Assembly (NCBI RefSeq): GCF_022568835.1
Contig: NZ_JAKZHV010000009.1
Location: 62,001 to 126,000 of the forward strand
DNA length: 64,000 nt
Direction of reading: 5' to 3'
From: Arsenicicoccus piscis
GTDB lineage: Bacteria; Actinomycetota; Actinomycetes; Actinomycetales; Dermatophilaceae
The translations under genes and the position numbers were made by a program. Below the pieces are notes generated by a model. The model was not told the origin of the DNA. It did no database searches and was given only the letters and a program-made list of their open reading frames with translations. This document shows positions 42,538 to 51,748 of the stretch, one piece after another; position 1 is the first letter of the stretch, and the number at the start of each line of letters is the position of its first letter.

Positions 42538-42871
42538 GTAACCATGTTAATAACACTTTCGCGGATAATGTTAGTAGTGCGCTCCGGAAGGTCACGCAAT
42601 CCGTCGCAGGACAGCTCGCCCATCGCAGATCACGCGGGTCTCGACCCACGCCGCTGCTTGATGGTGTTCCCTGCGCCCGCGTCCGCGAAGAATTGATCGG
42701 TTCGACGTCGATCCAAGGCCCGGGCAGCGTCGGCTCGTCCGGGCCACGGCGAGCCGATGCCCAGGGCGCCCCCGTCGGCTCTACGCTGCGGCATGGAGTA
42801 GCGCTTCAGGCCAGACGTCCGTACCGCAGGGGGGCGTCGTCGGCTAGGCGCATCGAGGCGGGGGTGGCGTC
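42538..42871. other. Intergenic region upstream of fic and the glycosyltransferase
   Basis: 334 bases without a gene. Near 42543-42573 there is an A/T-rich stretch with the imperfect inverted elements TTAATAACA and GATAATGTTA, which could be the fic promoter and an operator. The remainder is GC-rich and I see no RNA or gene in it. Confidence 0.5.
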
Positions 42872-44196
42872 GTGATTGAACGTAGGCTCGTAAGAGGCAC
42901 GGTGGGGGCGTTGCTGCTGGGGGCGCTGCTCGCTCGGGTCGTCCTCGTCTACACCTCGCCGGGGCACGGCTACGACCAGCTCACGTTCTGGCGATGGGCG
43001 GGAGCACTGGCGCACCACAGCATCGGTGAGTTCTACTCGATCGTGCCGGACGCCGACCACCTGCCCGGGGATCTCTACGTCCACGCGGCTCTCGCTCGGG
43101 TGGCTGACGCTAGCCAAGGGCTCCAGGACCAGAAGCGATACGTGCTGCTGGTGAAGTGGTGCGCCCTGACGTTCGACGTGGTGCTGGCGGCGCTGACCTA
43201 CCACCTGGTCCGTCGGGGGGGGCGACGGATGGCGACCACTCAGCAGTCTGGGCAGGCGTGCTCGTCCTCTCCGCGCCCGGTCTGATCTTGACGAGCACGC
43301 ATTGGGGCCAGTGGGATTCGCTCTCGGCGGCGCTGCTCGTCGGCTCGTTGCTCTGCCTGACCCGTGAGCGTGGGTGGGCCTGGGCCGGGGGTGGTGCGCT
43401 GGCCGCCTGGGCGGTGCTGATCAAGCCGCAGCTGGCCATCTTCGTCGCCGGCTTCCTCGTGGGGCTGGCGATGCAGTGCCGCTGGGACAGTCGCCAGATT
43501 CGCTGTGCTGTCGCCGGTGTCGGTGGAGGCGTGGTCACCGCCCAGCTGATCCTGCTGCCGTTCGGCATGTCGGCGCTCTCGCCGGCACCGCACTCGCTCG
43601 TCGAGCGTCTTCGCATCGCGGCCGATCTCTACGCCGCGACCACCCTGGGCGCGCCCAACCTCTGGATGTTCTTCGCGCGACGAGTCTGGGTGTCGGACAG
43701 CACGGTCTACCTCGGTCTGCAGGCGCGGACGCTGGGCCACCTGGCCACGCTGGCCGCAATCGTGGTCTCGACCGTCGTGGCCCATCGATACCGGGAGCGA
43801 CTCGGCGCCGAGCTGGCCCTGTGGTTGGGCTGCTTCTGGTTCTTCAGCTTCATCATGCTGCAGACCCGGGTGCACGAGCGCTACGGACTGCCGCTCGTAG
43901 CACTCCTCGCGGCTCTCGCGTTTCGCCGCCCCGTGGGTGAGCGGGCGCCCTGGCTATGGGTATTCGGCGCCTACACGCTCGGCTTCAGCTTGGCGATCGA
44001 GGCCTCGCTGGCGTTCGGGGTCCCCGGCTCCCTGCGCCTGCCCATCATCCTGACCGGGACCGTGCTGTGCGTGCTCGTGTGGTGCGGGCTGCTCGCGCTC
44101 CCGGTGTGGACGCGGTCGACTGCCACGGTCGACCCCGGTGCAGCGCTCGGGCCGCAGGAGCGTCAGCCCGCCGTCTCGGCCGGTCCGGTGTCCTGA
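42872..44196 (+). pseudogene. Membrane glycosyltransferase (GT-C type) frameshifted in a G8 run
   Basis: The N-terminal frame 42872-43285 begins with a membrane helix and has FWRWAGALA and FDVVLAALTYHLVRRGG. It loses sense directly after eight Gs at 43215-43222. The C-terminal frame, from about 43216 to 44196, continues the protein (LVLSAPGLILTSTHWGQWD, KPQLAIFVAGFLVG and about eight membrane segments). Together they give a roughly 440-residue multi-pass protein resembling DUF2029/GT87 or related mannosyltransferases. The run suggests slippage, phase variation or a base-calling error. Confidence 0.72.
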
Positions 44197-44242
44197 CCAC
44201 GCTGCAGCCTCGAAAGGGTCGCCGGCGCCGACCACACACCCC

Positions 44243-44758
44243 TCACCCGTCGGCGCCCACCGACCGCTCGTCCGCCTCGTGCCCGGGGATCAGGTGGGCG
44301 GCGTCGTGCAGCCGCAGCGGCGTCAGGGTGCCCGGGCTCTCGGCGGACTCCACCTTCAGGGGCAGGCAGACGTGGTCGCCGCCGACGTCGAGCAGGGCGC
44401 TGCGCCGCCCGACCAGGCGGTGGGGGAGCGCAGCGAGCAGCGGGAGGCCGCCGGGCCCCTCGGTCACCTCGAGCCCGGCGAACTTGTCGACGTCCTCACC
44501 TGACGTGGTGCCGAAGCGCTCGGCGAGCGGCAGGTCGCCAGCGCCGAGGAAGTGCACGCCGAGGTGGGTGGCGCCGAGGGCGACGCGATAGGTGTGGTTG
44601 GCCTTGGAGAGCCACACGGCGTAGTGCTTAGGCTCGATGCTCGCCTGGCCGTGGAAGCCGACCAGGCAGCCGGCTCGCGCGCCCCCGGCGACGGTGGTCA
44701 CGACGATCAGCGGTGGGTCGGCCGAGCTCATCAGCAGGTCGGAGGGGTCCTCGCTCAT
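44243..44758 (-). CDS. Flavin reductase-like FMN-binding protein
   Basis: 171 residues. Split-barrel flavin reductase domain: VVTTVAGGARAGCLVGFHGQASIEP near the start, pieces of which match the T(V)xG-x3-N/G-x-GF pattern, and ANHTYRVALGATHLGVHFLGAGD. Likely binds FMN and uses NAD(P)H to reduce flavin for a partner. It starts three bases after the stop of the RibD-like reductase, so they form one operon, and both may act on flavins or pterins. Confidence 0.75.
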   Translation of the reverse strand: MSEDPSDLLMSSADPPLIVVTTVAGGARAGCLVGFHGQASIEPKHYAVWLSKANHTYRVALGATHLGVHFLGAGDLPLAERFGTTSGEDVDKFAGLEVTEGPGGLPLLAALPHRLVGRRSALLDVGGDHVCLPLKVESAESPGTLTPLRLHDAAHLIPGHEADERSVGADG

Positions 44759-44761
44759 GAC

Positions 44762-45541
44762 TCACTCCTGCCTCGAGGCCTCGTAGCGCAGGAACAGGGT
44801 GCCGCTGTCCTCGAGCACGTGGCACAGCCGGTAGTGGCTCAGCTCGCCGCCCGTGGGTGTCACCGCCACCGGGAGCGCGTCACCACCCATCAGGGGAGCG
44901 ATCGTCAGGCACAGCTCGTCGAGGTGCCCTGTGCTGGCCAGCTGACCGAGCCAGGTGGGGCCGCCCTCGCAGAGGATCACGCGATGCCCGAGGGCGGCGA
45001 GGGCGCGGACCGCGAGCGCGGGGTCTACCCCGTCCTCGCCTGCGACGACGACGTCTGCGACCTCGCGAGCCGCACGCAGACGCTCGGGATCCGTTGCGGC
45101 ACAAGTGATCACGAGGGTCCGGGCGTGCGCAGGAGCGTCGCCGAACGCGGCGCTGGACCAGTCGATGTCGAGCGACCGACTCACGATTGCGAGCGGCGGC
45201 GTGGGCGGCATCCCGAGGGCCACGCGCGCGGCCTGCGCGTCCTGGTCGAGCGACAGCGGACCGTAGCCCTCGCGCCGGATCGTCTCCGCCCCGACGAGGA
45301 CGACGTCCGCGAGCTGACGCATCCGGCGGAAGAGCACCTGGTCCGGTGCGGTCGACAGGGCCCCGACGCGACCGTGGATCGCCGCCGTGCCGTCGATGCC
45401 GGCCACCATGTGGCCCAGCACCCAGGCCTCGGCCCGTGGGTGGGACCGGTCCACCCGCAGGTAGACCTCGAGCGGGTCGTCGAGCGTCGGGCCGGGTCTG
45501 AGCTCGTGCATCCCGGGCGTCGCTGCTGGGTCAGGACTCAC
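44762..45541 (-). CDS. RibD C-terminal/dihydrofolate reductase-like protein
   Basis: 259 residues. VLGHMVAGIDGTAAIHGR and VLVGAETIRREGYGPLSL match the pyrimidine reductase (RibD_C) fold, with the cofactor part LCEGGPTWLGQLASTGHLDELCLTIAPLMGG broken here into its known motif EGGPTWLGQL. It would use NADPH to reduce an aminopyrimidine-like substrate; the true substrate is unknown. GTG 45541 is favoured because AGGAAGGGA lies eight bases upstream. First gene of a pair with the flavin reductase. Confidence 0.78.
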   Translation of the reverse strand: MSPDPAATPGMHELRPGPTLDDPLEVYLRVDRSHPRAEAWVLGHMVAGIDGTAAIHGRVGALSTAPDQVLFRRMRQLADVVLVGAETIRREGYGPLSLDQDAQAARVALGMPPTPPLAIVSRSLDIDWSSAAFGDAPAHARTLVITCAATDPERLRAAREVADVVVAGEDGVDPALAVRALAALGHRVILCEGGPTWLGQLASTGHLDELCLTIAPLMGGDALPVAVTPTGGELSHYRLCHVLEDSGTLFLRYEASRQE

Positions 45542-45601
45542 GCCGGCGCTCCCTTCCTGGTGGTCGCCACCCATTGTGCTCGCGCGAGCTCGGCGCCGCC
45601 C

Positions 45602-46207
45602 TCACAGCCAGCCCCGATGGCGCGCGAGGTGGGCGGCCTCGGTCTTGTTGCGCGTGCCCGTCTTGCCGATCGCGCTCGACAGGTAGTTGCGCACCGTGCT
45701 GCGGGACAGGTAGAGCCGGTCGGCGATGTCCGCGATGGTGGCTCCGTCCTCGGCCGCGGCGAGCACCGCACGCTCTCGCTCGGTCAACGGGCACACGGCA
45801 TCGCGTAGAGCCGTGCGCGCGAGTTCGGGGTCTACGACGGTCTCACCCGCGGCGACGCGTCGGACCGCGTCGGTGAGGTTCTCCACCGGGCCGTCCTTGG
45901 CCACGAAGCCGCGCGCGCCGGCGACCATCGCGCGTTGGACGTAGCCAGGCCGGGCGAAGGTGGTCACGACGATGACCCGGCAGCTGGGCAGCAGCCGGGA
46001 CAGCTCGGCAGCGGCGTCGATGCCACTGCGGTGCGGCAGCTCGATGTCGACCAGGGCGATGTCGGGGCAGGTGCGCAACGCCTCCGCCACGACCTGGTCG
46101 CCGTCACCGACCTGGGCCACCACCTCGAGGTCGGGCTCGAGCTCCAGCAGCACGCAGAGGGCCTCGCGCATCATGACCTGGTCCTCGGCGATCAGGATGC
46201 GGATCAT
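45602..46207 (-). CDS. NarL/LuxR-family response regulator
   Basis: 201 residues. Receiver domain: acidic pocket ILIAEDQ, phospho-accepting Asp in IALVDIELP near residue 53, Thr in VVTTF, Lys in VAKDG. LuxR-type helix-turn-helix at the C terminus: LTERERAVLAAAEDGATIADIA and LSRSTVRNYLSSAI. Its ATG overlaps the kinase stop, so the two form a two-component system. The shape is close to DesR-type regulators, which often control adjacent transport genes. Confidence 0.88.
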   Translation of the reverse strand: MIRILIAEDQVMMREALCVLLELEPDLEVVAQVGDGDQVVAEALRTCPDIALVDIELPHRSGIDAAAELSRLLPSCRVIVVTTFARPGYVQRAMVAGARGFVAKDGPVENLTDAVRRVAAGETVVDPELARTALRDAVCPLTERERAVLAAAEDGATIADIADRLYLSRSTVRNYLSSAIGKTGTRNKTEAAHLARHRGWL

Positions 46208-47301
46208 CGGGGCGGCTCCTTGGTCGGGACCCAGGCTGTCAGCGTGAAGCCCTCGCTGCCCGGCGTGACGGTGAGCCCACCGCCGACGGCCTCAAGTCGC
46301 TGGCGCAGGCCGACCAGGCCGCCATGTCCACCGGGTGGACGTGAGGCGCCACCGCGACCGCCGGTGCCGTCGTCGGCGACGGTCAGCCGACAGCGGTCGC
46401 CGCTCGTGGTCAGCTCGACGCGGCAGCGGCGAGCGACGGAGTGGCGGAGCAGGTTGGTGACGGCCTCCCGCAAGGCCCAGGCCAGCGGCTCGTCCGCCAC
46501 CTGGGGTGGGTCGACGACGTCGGGCAGCACCACCTCGATGCCGGCGGAGCTCAGCGCCTCGTCGGCGGCGGCGAGCTCGTCGCGCAGTGTGGGAGCACTG
46601 GTGTTGTGGATGGTGTCGCGGACCTGGTTGAGCGCGGTGCGCCCGATCGACTCGATGTCCTGGGCGTGCCGCGTGGCCGCGTCGGGATCGGCACGCACGA
46701 GGCGGCGCACGGCCACCGCCTTCACGACCATCACCGAGAGCGTGTGGCCGAGGACGTCGTGCAGGTCACGGGCCACCCGGTCGCGCTCCTGCTCGACGGC
46801 GAGGTCGGCGAGCTGCAGCCGGGTCCGGCGCAGCGCCTCGGTCGTCGCGACCAGCCGGCCGATGACGGCGGCCGTGGTCCCGGCGAGCGCGACCACGAAC
46901 GCCTGTGTCAGCACGGCCTCGGTGGCCGCACCGAGATGGGCCGTCGTCGCTCCGGCGAGCAGGGCGCACAGGGGGACGACGACGAGTGCGACACGCGGGC
47001 GGAGGGCTACGCCTGCCGTCATGGCCGCGAGCAGCCAGGCCGGAGCCCACGACGACCACTGGGTCGAGCCGAGTGTCACGACGGCGACGAGCACGGTGCA
47101 CGCGAGCGCGGTGCGGGCTCGTGGGGAGGGCCAGCTGTCGAGGACGGACACCGCGCACGCGGCGGCCGCGAGCGCTACGAGCAGCACGCTGACCAACAGA
47201 TCAGGGCCCTGGCCGCGGTCCAGCAGGGGCTGGGCGAGCAGGACCGGTGTCCAGACCAACACCGCGGCGCTGCGTTGGACCGACGCGCTGCCCATCCTCA
47301 T
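46204..47301 (-). CDS. Sensor histidine kinase, HisKA_3 family
   Basis: 365 residues. About five to six N-terminal membrane helices (to residue about 150), then the dimerisation helix with the phospho-accepting His in ERDRVARDLHDVLGHTLSVM near residues 178-197. The ATPase domain has ALREAVTNLLRHS (N box) and VADDGTGGRGG (G box). There is no large extracellular sensor, so it probably senses membrane state or a neighbour. It starts five bases after the small membrane protein gene, which may be its partner. Confidence 0.87.
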   Translation of the reverse strand: MRMGSASVQRSAAVLVWTPVLLAQPLLDRGQGPDLLVSVLLVALAAAACAVSVLDSWPSPRARTALACTVLVAVVTLGSTQWSSWAPAWLLAAMTAGVALRPRVALVVVPLCALLAGATTAHLGAATEAVLTQAFVVALAGTTAAVIGRLVATTEALRRTRLQLADLAVEQERDRVARDLHDVLGHTLSVMVVKAVAVRRLVRADPDAATRHAQDIESIGRTALNQVRDTIHNTSAPTLRDELAAADEALSSAGIEVVLPDVVDPPQVADEPLAWALREAVTNLLRHSVARRCRVELTTSGDRCRLTVADDGTGGRGGASRPPGGHGGLVGLRQRLEAVGGGLTVTPGSEGFTLTAWVPTKEPPR

Positions 47302-47306
47302 GATGA

Positions 47307-47732
47307 TCACGCTACGCCGCGTGCCATGCGGTACCCGGAGGCGATGATCACGGCGGCGACCACGCAGTGCAGCGAGATCAGCGCCCACATGGCACTCGTC
47401 GTCGTGGCGGACGTCGGACCGAGCAGCGAGGCCAGAGCGGCGACGACCGCGACGATCGTCCAGCTGCGCCGGGCCTGCCCGGTGACCCGCTGGAGCAGGG
47501 CCACGGCCACGAAGCCCGCGAGGGCGGCGACCAGGGCAGCGACCACGACGTCGACGACGCCGATGATGCGCGTCTGGTTGCCGGTGCCGACGGTCAGGTC
47601 GACACCGACCAGCGCCACGCAGAACGTCCAGGTGATGACGGCGCACACGACCGTGGCGAGCACCGCGACGAGGCAGGGGATCAGGCGGATGCCTCGGCGC
47701 CGGGCGGAGGGGGTGAGCTGGGTGGTGGTCAT
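47307..47732 (-). CDS. Four-helix membrane protein upstream of the two-component system
   Basis: 141 residues with hydrophobic segments LIPCLVAVLATVVCAVITWT, IIGVVDVVVAALVAALAGFV, WTIVAVVAALASLLG and ALISLHCVVAAVIIASGY. It is the first gene of an apparent operon with the kinase and regulator. Function unknown; DUF6069-like proteins have this topology, but I am not certain of the family. Confidence 0.7.
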   Translation of the reverse strand: MTTTQLTPSARRRGIRLIPCLVAVLATVVCAVITWTFCVALVGVDLTVGTGNQTRIIGVVDVVVAALVAALAGFVAVALLQRVTGQARRSWTIVAVVAALASLLGPTSATTTSAMWALISLHCVVAAVIIASGYRMARGVA

Positions 47733-47886
47733 GGTGGTTCTCCTCGTCGATCGGTCGGTGCAACCGACGCTAGGAGGGCAGGCGCGGCCGGGTCAGGGGA
47801 GAATGTCTGTCGTCGACCGGGACCTTTGTCCCACCGCACCCAGCACCCGTGGCAACCAACGAGATCCGCGACACCTGGAGGACGAC

Positions 47887-48309
47887 ATGCACAAGAACGA
47901 GCCGACCGCGACGCGCAAGACGCCGGCGGAGAACTTCACCGGCGACGTCTACCTCACGCCGGTGTTCGGGGGCGACGACACCTCCGATCTGACCTGTGGG
48001 CTGGTGCGCTTCACTCCCGGGGCTCGCACGCACTGGCACACCCACGCCAACGGGCAGCTGCTGGTGTGCACCGACGGCGTGGGGCTGGTCGGCACCCGCG
48101 ACGGCGACACCGTCGTCCTGCGCGCGGGGGAGAGCGTGTGGATCGCTCCGGACGAGGAGCACTTCCACGGCGGCACGGCCGAGACGATGATGTGCCACTA
48201 CGCGATCCTGGACGGCTCAGGCCCCAAGGACGCCACCACCTGGCTCGACCCGGTGACCGACGAGGACTACACCGCCGCCCACGCCTCGGCGGGCGTGAGC
48301 CGGCCCTGA
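47887..48309 (+). CDS. Small cupin-domain protein
   Basis: 140 residues, single cupin. Motif 1 is FTPGARTHWHTHANGQLLVCTDG, quoted as HWHTHANG with the metal histidines, and motif 2 is GESVWIAPDEEHFHGG. Such proteins include carboxymuconolactone-decarboxylase-associated cupins and quercetinase-like enzymes. CTGGAGGACGAC precedes the ATG at 47887. Divergent from the two-component operon across 154 bases, so it is a possible target of that system. Confidence 0.82.
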   Translation: MHKNEPTATRKTPAENFTGDVYLTPVFGGDDTSDLTCGLVRFTPGARTHWHTHANGQLLVCTDGVGLVGTRDGDTVVLRAGESVWIAPDEEHFHGGTAETMMCHYAILDGSGPKDATTWLDPVTDEDYTAAHASAGVSRP

Positions 48310-49895
48310 CCGCCCCCCGTGTTGGCCTCGTCGGGCGGTTGCCGTCCGCGGTCGAGACGCTGGACGAGCAGGCGGCGCGCTGCTACCGCCAGCTCCAGGG
48401 CTACACCACCGACCTGGAGCGATACATCTACCTGGACCAGCTCCACAACCGCAACGAGGTGCTCTACTACAAGGTCCTCACCGACCACCTCACCGAGCTG
48501 CTGCCGGTCGTCTACGACCCCACGGTCGGCGAGGCGATCGAGAAGTGGTCGCGCGACTACCGCCGCTCGCGGGCGGTCTACCTGTCCATCGACCGGATCG
48601 AGGACGTCCGTACCAGCTTCGAGGAGCTCGGGCTCGGACCCGACGACGTAGACCTCCTGGTCGTCTCGGACGCGGAGGAGATCCTCGGCATCGGCGTCTG
48701 GGGCGTCAACGGCACCGACATCTCGGTCGGCAAGCTGGCGGTCTACTCCGCGGCCGCCGGTATCCACCCGGGCCGCACCATCGCGGTAAACCTCGACTGC
48801 GGCACGAACAACGAGCAGCTGCTCAACGACCCGGCCTACCTCGGCAACCGGCACGCCCGGGTGCGCGGCAAGCAGTACGACAAGCTGATCGCCGAGTACC
48901 TCAAGGTGGCGTCCGAGCTCTACCCGAAGGCTCTGCTGCACTTCGAGGACTTCGGCCCGTCCAACGCGCGCCGCATCCTGGTCGACAACGCGAAGAAGTA
49001 CCGCATCTTCAACGACGACATGCAGGGCACGGGCGCCATCGTCATGGCCGCCGTGATCTCCGGCATGAAGGTCACCAAGCAGTCCTTCGCCGACCAGCGT
49101 CTGGTCGTCTTCGGTGCCGGCACCGCGGGCACCGGCATGGCCGACCAGATCCACGCCGCCATGGTGCGAAGCGGCCTGTCCGAGAAGGAAGCTCGTGCTC
49201 GCGTCTGGCTGATCGACAAGCAGGGCCTGGTCACCGACGACATGTCCGACCTCCCCGACTACCAGCAGGCCTACGCGCGGCCGGCCGCCGAGGTCAAGGA
49301 CTGGGACCGCCACGACGGCGAGATCTCGCTGCTGACCGTGGTGCAGCAGGTCAAGCCGTCCATCCTGATCGGCACCTCGACCGACCACAACGCGTTCACC
49401 CAGGAGGTCATCGAAGCCGTGGCCGACGGGGTGGAGCGGCCGATCGTCCTGCCGCTGTCGAACCCGACCGAGAAGATCGAGGCGATGCCGCAGGACGTCA
49501 TCACCTGGTCCAAGGGCAAGGCGCTCGTCGCCGTCGGCATCCCGGTGAAGCCGTTCGACTACGACGGCACGACGTTCACCATCGGGCAGGGCAACAACGC
49601 GCTGCTCTACCCCGGCCTCGGGCTCGGCACCATCGTGTCGGGTGCCAAGCACGTCACCGACGGCATGCTCCTCGCCGCCGCGGAAGCCGTTGCAGGACAG
49701 GTAGATCCGACCGCGCTCGGTGCCTCGCTGCTGCCCGACGTCGCGAACCTGCGGGCCTCATCGGCCACCGTGGCGGTCGCCGTGGCCAAGCAGGCGCAGG
49801 AGGACGGCGTCGCGACGGTGACGCCCGACAACCTGGTCCGGGCGGTGCAGGACGCGATGTGGCAGCCGGTCTACCCCGAGCTGCCGAAGCACTGA
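48306..49895 (+). CDS. NAD-dependent malic enzyme, short N terminus
   Basis: Oxidative decarboxylation of malate to pyruvate. Conserved parts: LPSAVETLDEQAARCYRQL at the start, catalytic Tyr region YDPTVGEAI, IAVNLDCGTNNEQLLNDP, the metal-binding FEDFGPSNARRIL and FNDDMQGTGAIV, and the NAD loop VVFGAGTAGTGMADQI. No ATG or GTG is in frame near the start; CTG 48306 and TTG 48339 are the options. The usual NKGTAFT-type leader of about 15-20 residues is missing, as the cupin gene ends here. Activity should survive if a start is used. Confidence 0.85.
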   Translation: MTAPRVGLVGRLPSAVETLDEQAARCYRQLQGYTTDLERYIYLDQLHNRNEVLYYKVLTDHLTELLPVVYDPTVGEAIEKWSRDYRRSRAVYLSIDRIEDVRTSFEELGLGPDDVDLLVVSDAEEILGIGVWGVNGTDISVGKLAVYSAAAGIHPGRTIAVNLDCGTNNEQLLNDPAYLGNRHARVRGKQYDKLIAEYLKVASELYPKALLHFEDFGPSNARRILVDNAKKYRIFNDDMQGTGAIVMAAVISGMKVTKQSFADQRLVVFGAGTAGTGMADQIHAAMVRSGLSEKEARARVWLIDKQGLVTDDMSDLPDYQQAYARPAAEVKDWDRHDGEISLLTVVQQVKPSILIGTSTDHNAFTQEVIEAVADGVERPIVLPLSNPTEKIEAMPQDVITWSKGKALVAVGIPVKPFDYDGTTFTIGQGNNALLYPGLGLGTIVSGAKHVTDGMLLAAAEAVAGQVDPTALGASLLPDVANLRASSATVAVAVAKQAQEDGVATVTPDNLVRAVQDAMWQPVYPELPKH

Positions 49896-49921
49896 GCGGC
49901 TACCGGTCCACCCCGCTGGAC

Positions 49922-50854
49922 GTGACGGCGCGAGTCGTCGCGCTCCTGCACGGCGACGGGCAGAGCAGCGCCGCGACGCACCGCGTGGTGTCCCGCCTCA
50001 ACGGGCACTTCGGGACCGATCACCGGGCCGTTGAGGACCCCCGCACCCGGCCCGAGGCCATAGAGCACGCGGTGAGCGCGGCCGAGAGTCTGCCGCCGAG
50101 CGGGGTGTGGCTGTTCACGCTCGCCTGCGCCGTCGGCGCCATGTCGCTGGCCGTCATCTTCGGTGCCTTCCAGCCGTGGGCCCTGGCGCTCATCGCGGTC
50201 ACGGCAGGGCTGCTGGCCGCGGTCTGCCCCGCCATGGTGCTGGTGCCCGGTCCGCACGTGCTCAACGGGTGCCTGGACCTCGCCGACCGCAGGGTGGACC
50301 TCGGCCTGGCGCGGCTGGTCTACGCCACGATGGTGATCCTCGGGATCAGCGCCGGGCTGCTGACCGGCCTCGGCCTCGGGCAGACCAGCCTGCCTGTCAC
50401 CGCGGTGTCCGCAGCCGCACCCCAGTGGAGCGACGCGCTGGCCGCGGCGGTCGTCGCGGCCTGCTACGCGGTCTTCTTCTCGTTGCCGGTCCGCTCGATC
50501 GGCTGGACGGTGGTCATCGCGGCCGTCGCCCACACGGTGCGCTGGATGACCATCAGCCAGCTCCACTGGTCCGCAGCGCTGGGCACGTTCTACGCGCGCC
50601 TGGTCGTGGGGCTCGCGCTCATCCCGATCAGCGCGCGGGAGCATCGACCGTTCGCGGGCATCGGGTTCGCCGCGGTCGTGTCGATGGTCCCCGGGGTCTA
50701 CCTGTTCCGTGGCGCGGCCGGAGTCCTGGCCCTGGCCGGTGGCGACAGCACGCTCGGCACCGTGTCGGGCACGTTGAGCGATCTCCCCACCGCCGTGCTG
50801 ATCGTCCTCGCGATGGCCGTGGGGTTGCTGCTGCCGGGCCACATCTTCGACTGA
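49922..50854 (+). CDS. ThrE-like threonine/serine exporter, shortened
   Basis: 310 residues from GTG 49922. Features of the ThrE family are TRVVALLHGDGQSSAATHRV-like start pieces (LLHGDGQSS, THRVVSRLN), the first-domain helix WLFTLACAVGAMSLAVIFG, and the second-domain signature CPAMVLVPGPHVLNG, followed by five or so helices. Characterised ThrE proteins are about 450-490 residues; here two stretches of the first domain seem to be missing while the frame stays open. It may be a degraded exporter or a compact variant. Confidence 0.65.
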   Translation: MTARVVALLHGDGQSSAATHRVVSRLNGHFGTDHRAVEDPRTRPEAIEHAVSAAESLPPSGVWLFTLACAVGAMSLAVIFGAFQPWALALIAVTAGLLAAVCPAMVLVPGPHVLNGCLDLADRRVDLGLARLVYATMVILGISAGLLTGLGLGQTSLPVTAVSAAAPQWSDALAAAVVAACYAVFFSLPVRSIGWTVVIAAVAHTVRWMTISQLHWSAALGTFYARLVVGLALIPISAREHRPFAGIGFAAVVSMVPGVYLFRGAAGVLALAGGDSTLGTVSGTLSDLPTAVLIVLAMAVGLLLPGHIFD

Positions 50855-50884
50855 TCGGCCCTCGTCCGTCGTAGGCTCAGCCCG

Positions 50885-51748
50885 ATGGAACACCCCGGCG
50901 ACCAGACCCTGCTCCAGCGGATCGCATCCGCCTCGTCGCTGACCCCGAGCGAGCGCCGGGTGGCCCAGTTCTACGAGGACACGCTGCCGCGCAGCGCCCT
51001 GCTCAACCTCGCCGAGGTGTGCCGGGCCACCGGTGTCAGCAGCGCGACCGTCGCGCGGTTCGCCCGCCGGCTCGGCTACCCCGACTTCAGGGCGCTCAGC
51101 CTGTCGCTGGAGCGGGAGGTGCAGGAGCTGCTGGCGCTGCCCGGGGACCGGCTGCGGGCCCAGCCCGGCATCGACCCCGGGCCGGCGCTGCTGCGCGCAC
51201 GGTTCGGGCAGGCGGAGGCCGACCTGCGCGAGACGCTCGACCGCCTCGACGACGAGGAGTTCGACGCCGTGGCCCGGCTCGTCGCCGACCCGACCCGGCC
51301 GCTCGTGCTCGCCGCCGTGGCCTCGGGGCTGCCCTTCCTGCGCTACATGGAGCTGCTCGCGAGCTATCTGCGAGGTGACGTCACCCTGCTGGACGGCACG
51401 GACCGCTGGGCGCACGGGCTGGCCGGGCTCACCGACCGGAGCGTGGTGCTGGCCACGGCGTTCGACCGCTCGCCGGTGGCGATCCAGCGGCTGCTGCGGC
51501 ACGCGCGAGGGCGCGGGGCGACGACGATCCTGATCACGAACCGTCGGGGGAGCCCGCTGCTGGCCGACGCCGACCTGAGCCTGTTCGTCGCCAGTGGCTC
51601 GGACTCCGTGTTTCGTTCTCGCGCAGGGCTGCTGGTGCTGCTCGAGGCACTCCTGGACGTGATGGGCGAGCACGCGGGACGCGACGCTCCCCGGGCCGCG
51701 GCGATCGAGGCCTTCTTCGAGGCGTCCGGCGGCTACCTGCCCAGCTGA
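50885..51748 (+). CDS. RpiR/MurR-family transcriptional regulator
   Basis: 287 residues. N-terminal HTH_6 domain: [20 protein letters not shown] and [21 protein letters not shown] near residues 40-62. A SIS-like sugar-phosphate-binding domain occupies about 130-265, with [14 protein letters not shown] and [13 protein letters not shown]. Usually senses a phosphorylated sugar and controls adjacent catabolic or transport genes. Its 3' end overlaps the convergent oxidase gene by 16 bases. Confidence 0.85.
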   Translation: MEHPGDQTLLQRIASASSLTPSERRVAQFYEDTLPRSALLNLAEVCRATGVSSATVARFARRLGYPDFRALSLSLEREVQELLALPGDRLRAQPGIDPGPALLRARFGQAEADLRETLDRLDDEEFDAVARLVADPTRPLVLAAVASGLPFLRYMELLASYLRGDVTLLDGTDRWAHGLAGLTDRSVVLATAFDRSPVAIQRLLRHARGRGATTILITNRRGSPLLADADLSLFVASGSDSVFRSRAGLLVLLEALLDVMGEHAGRDAPRAAAIEAFFEASGGYLPS

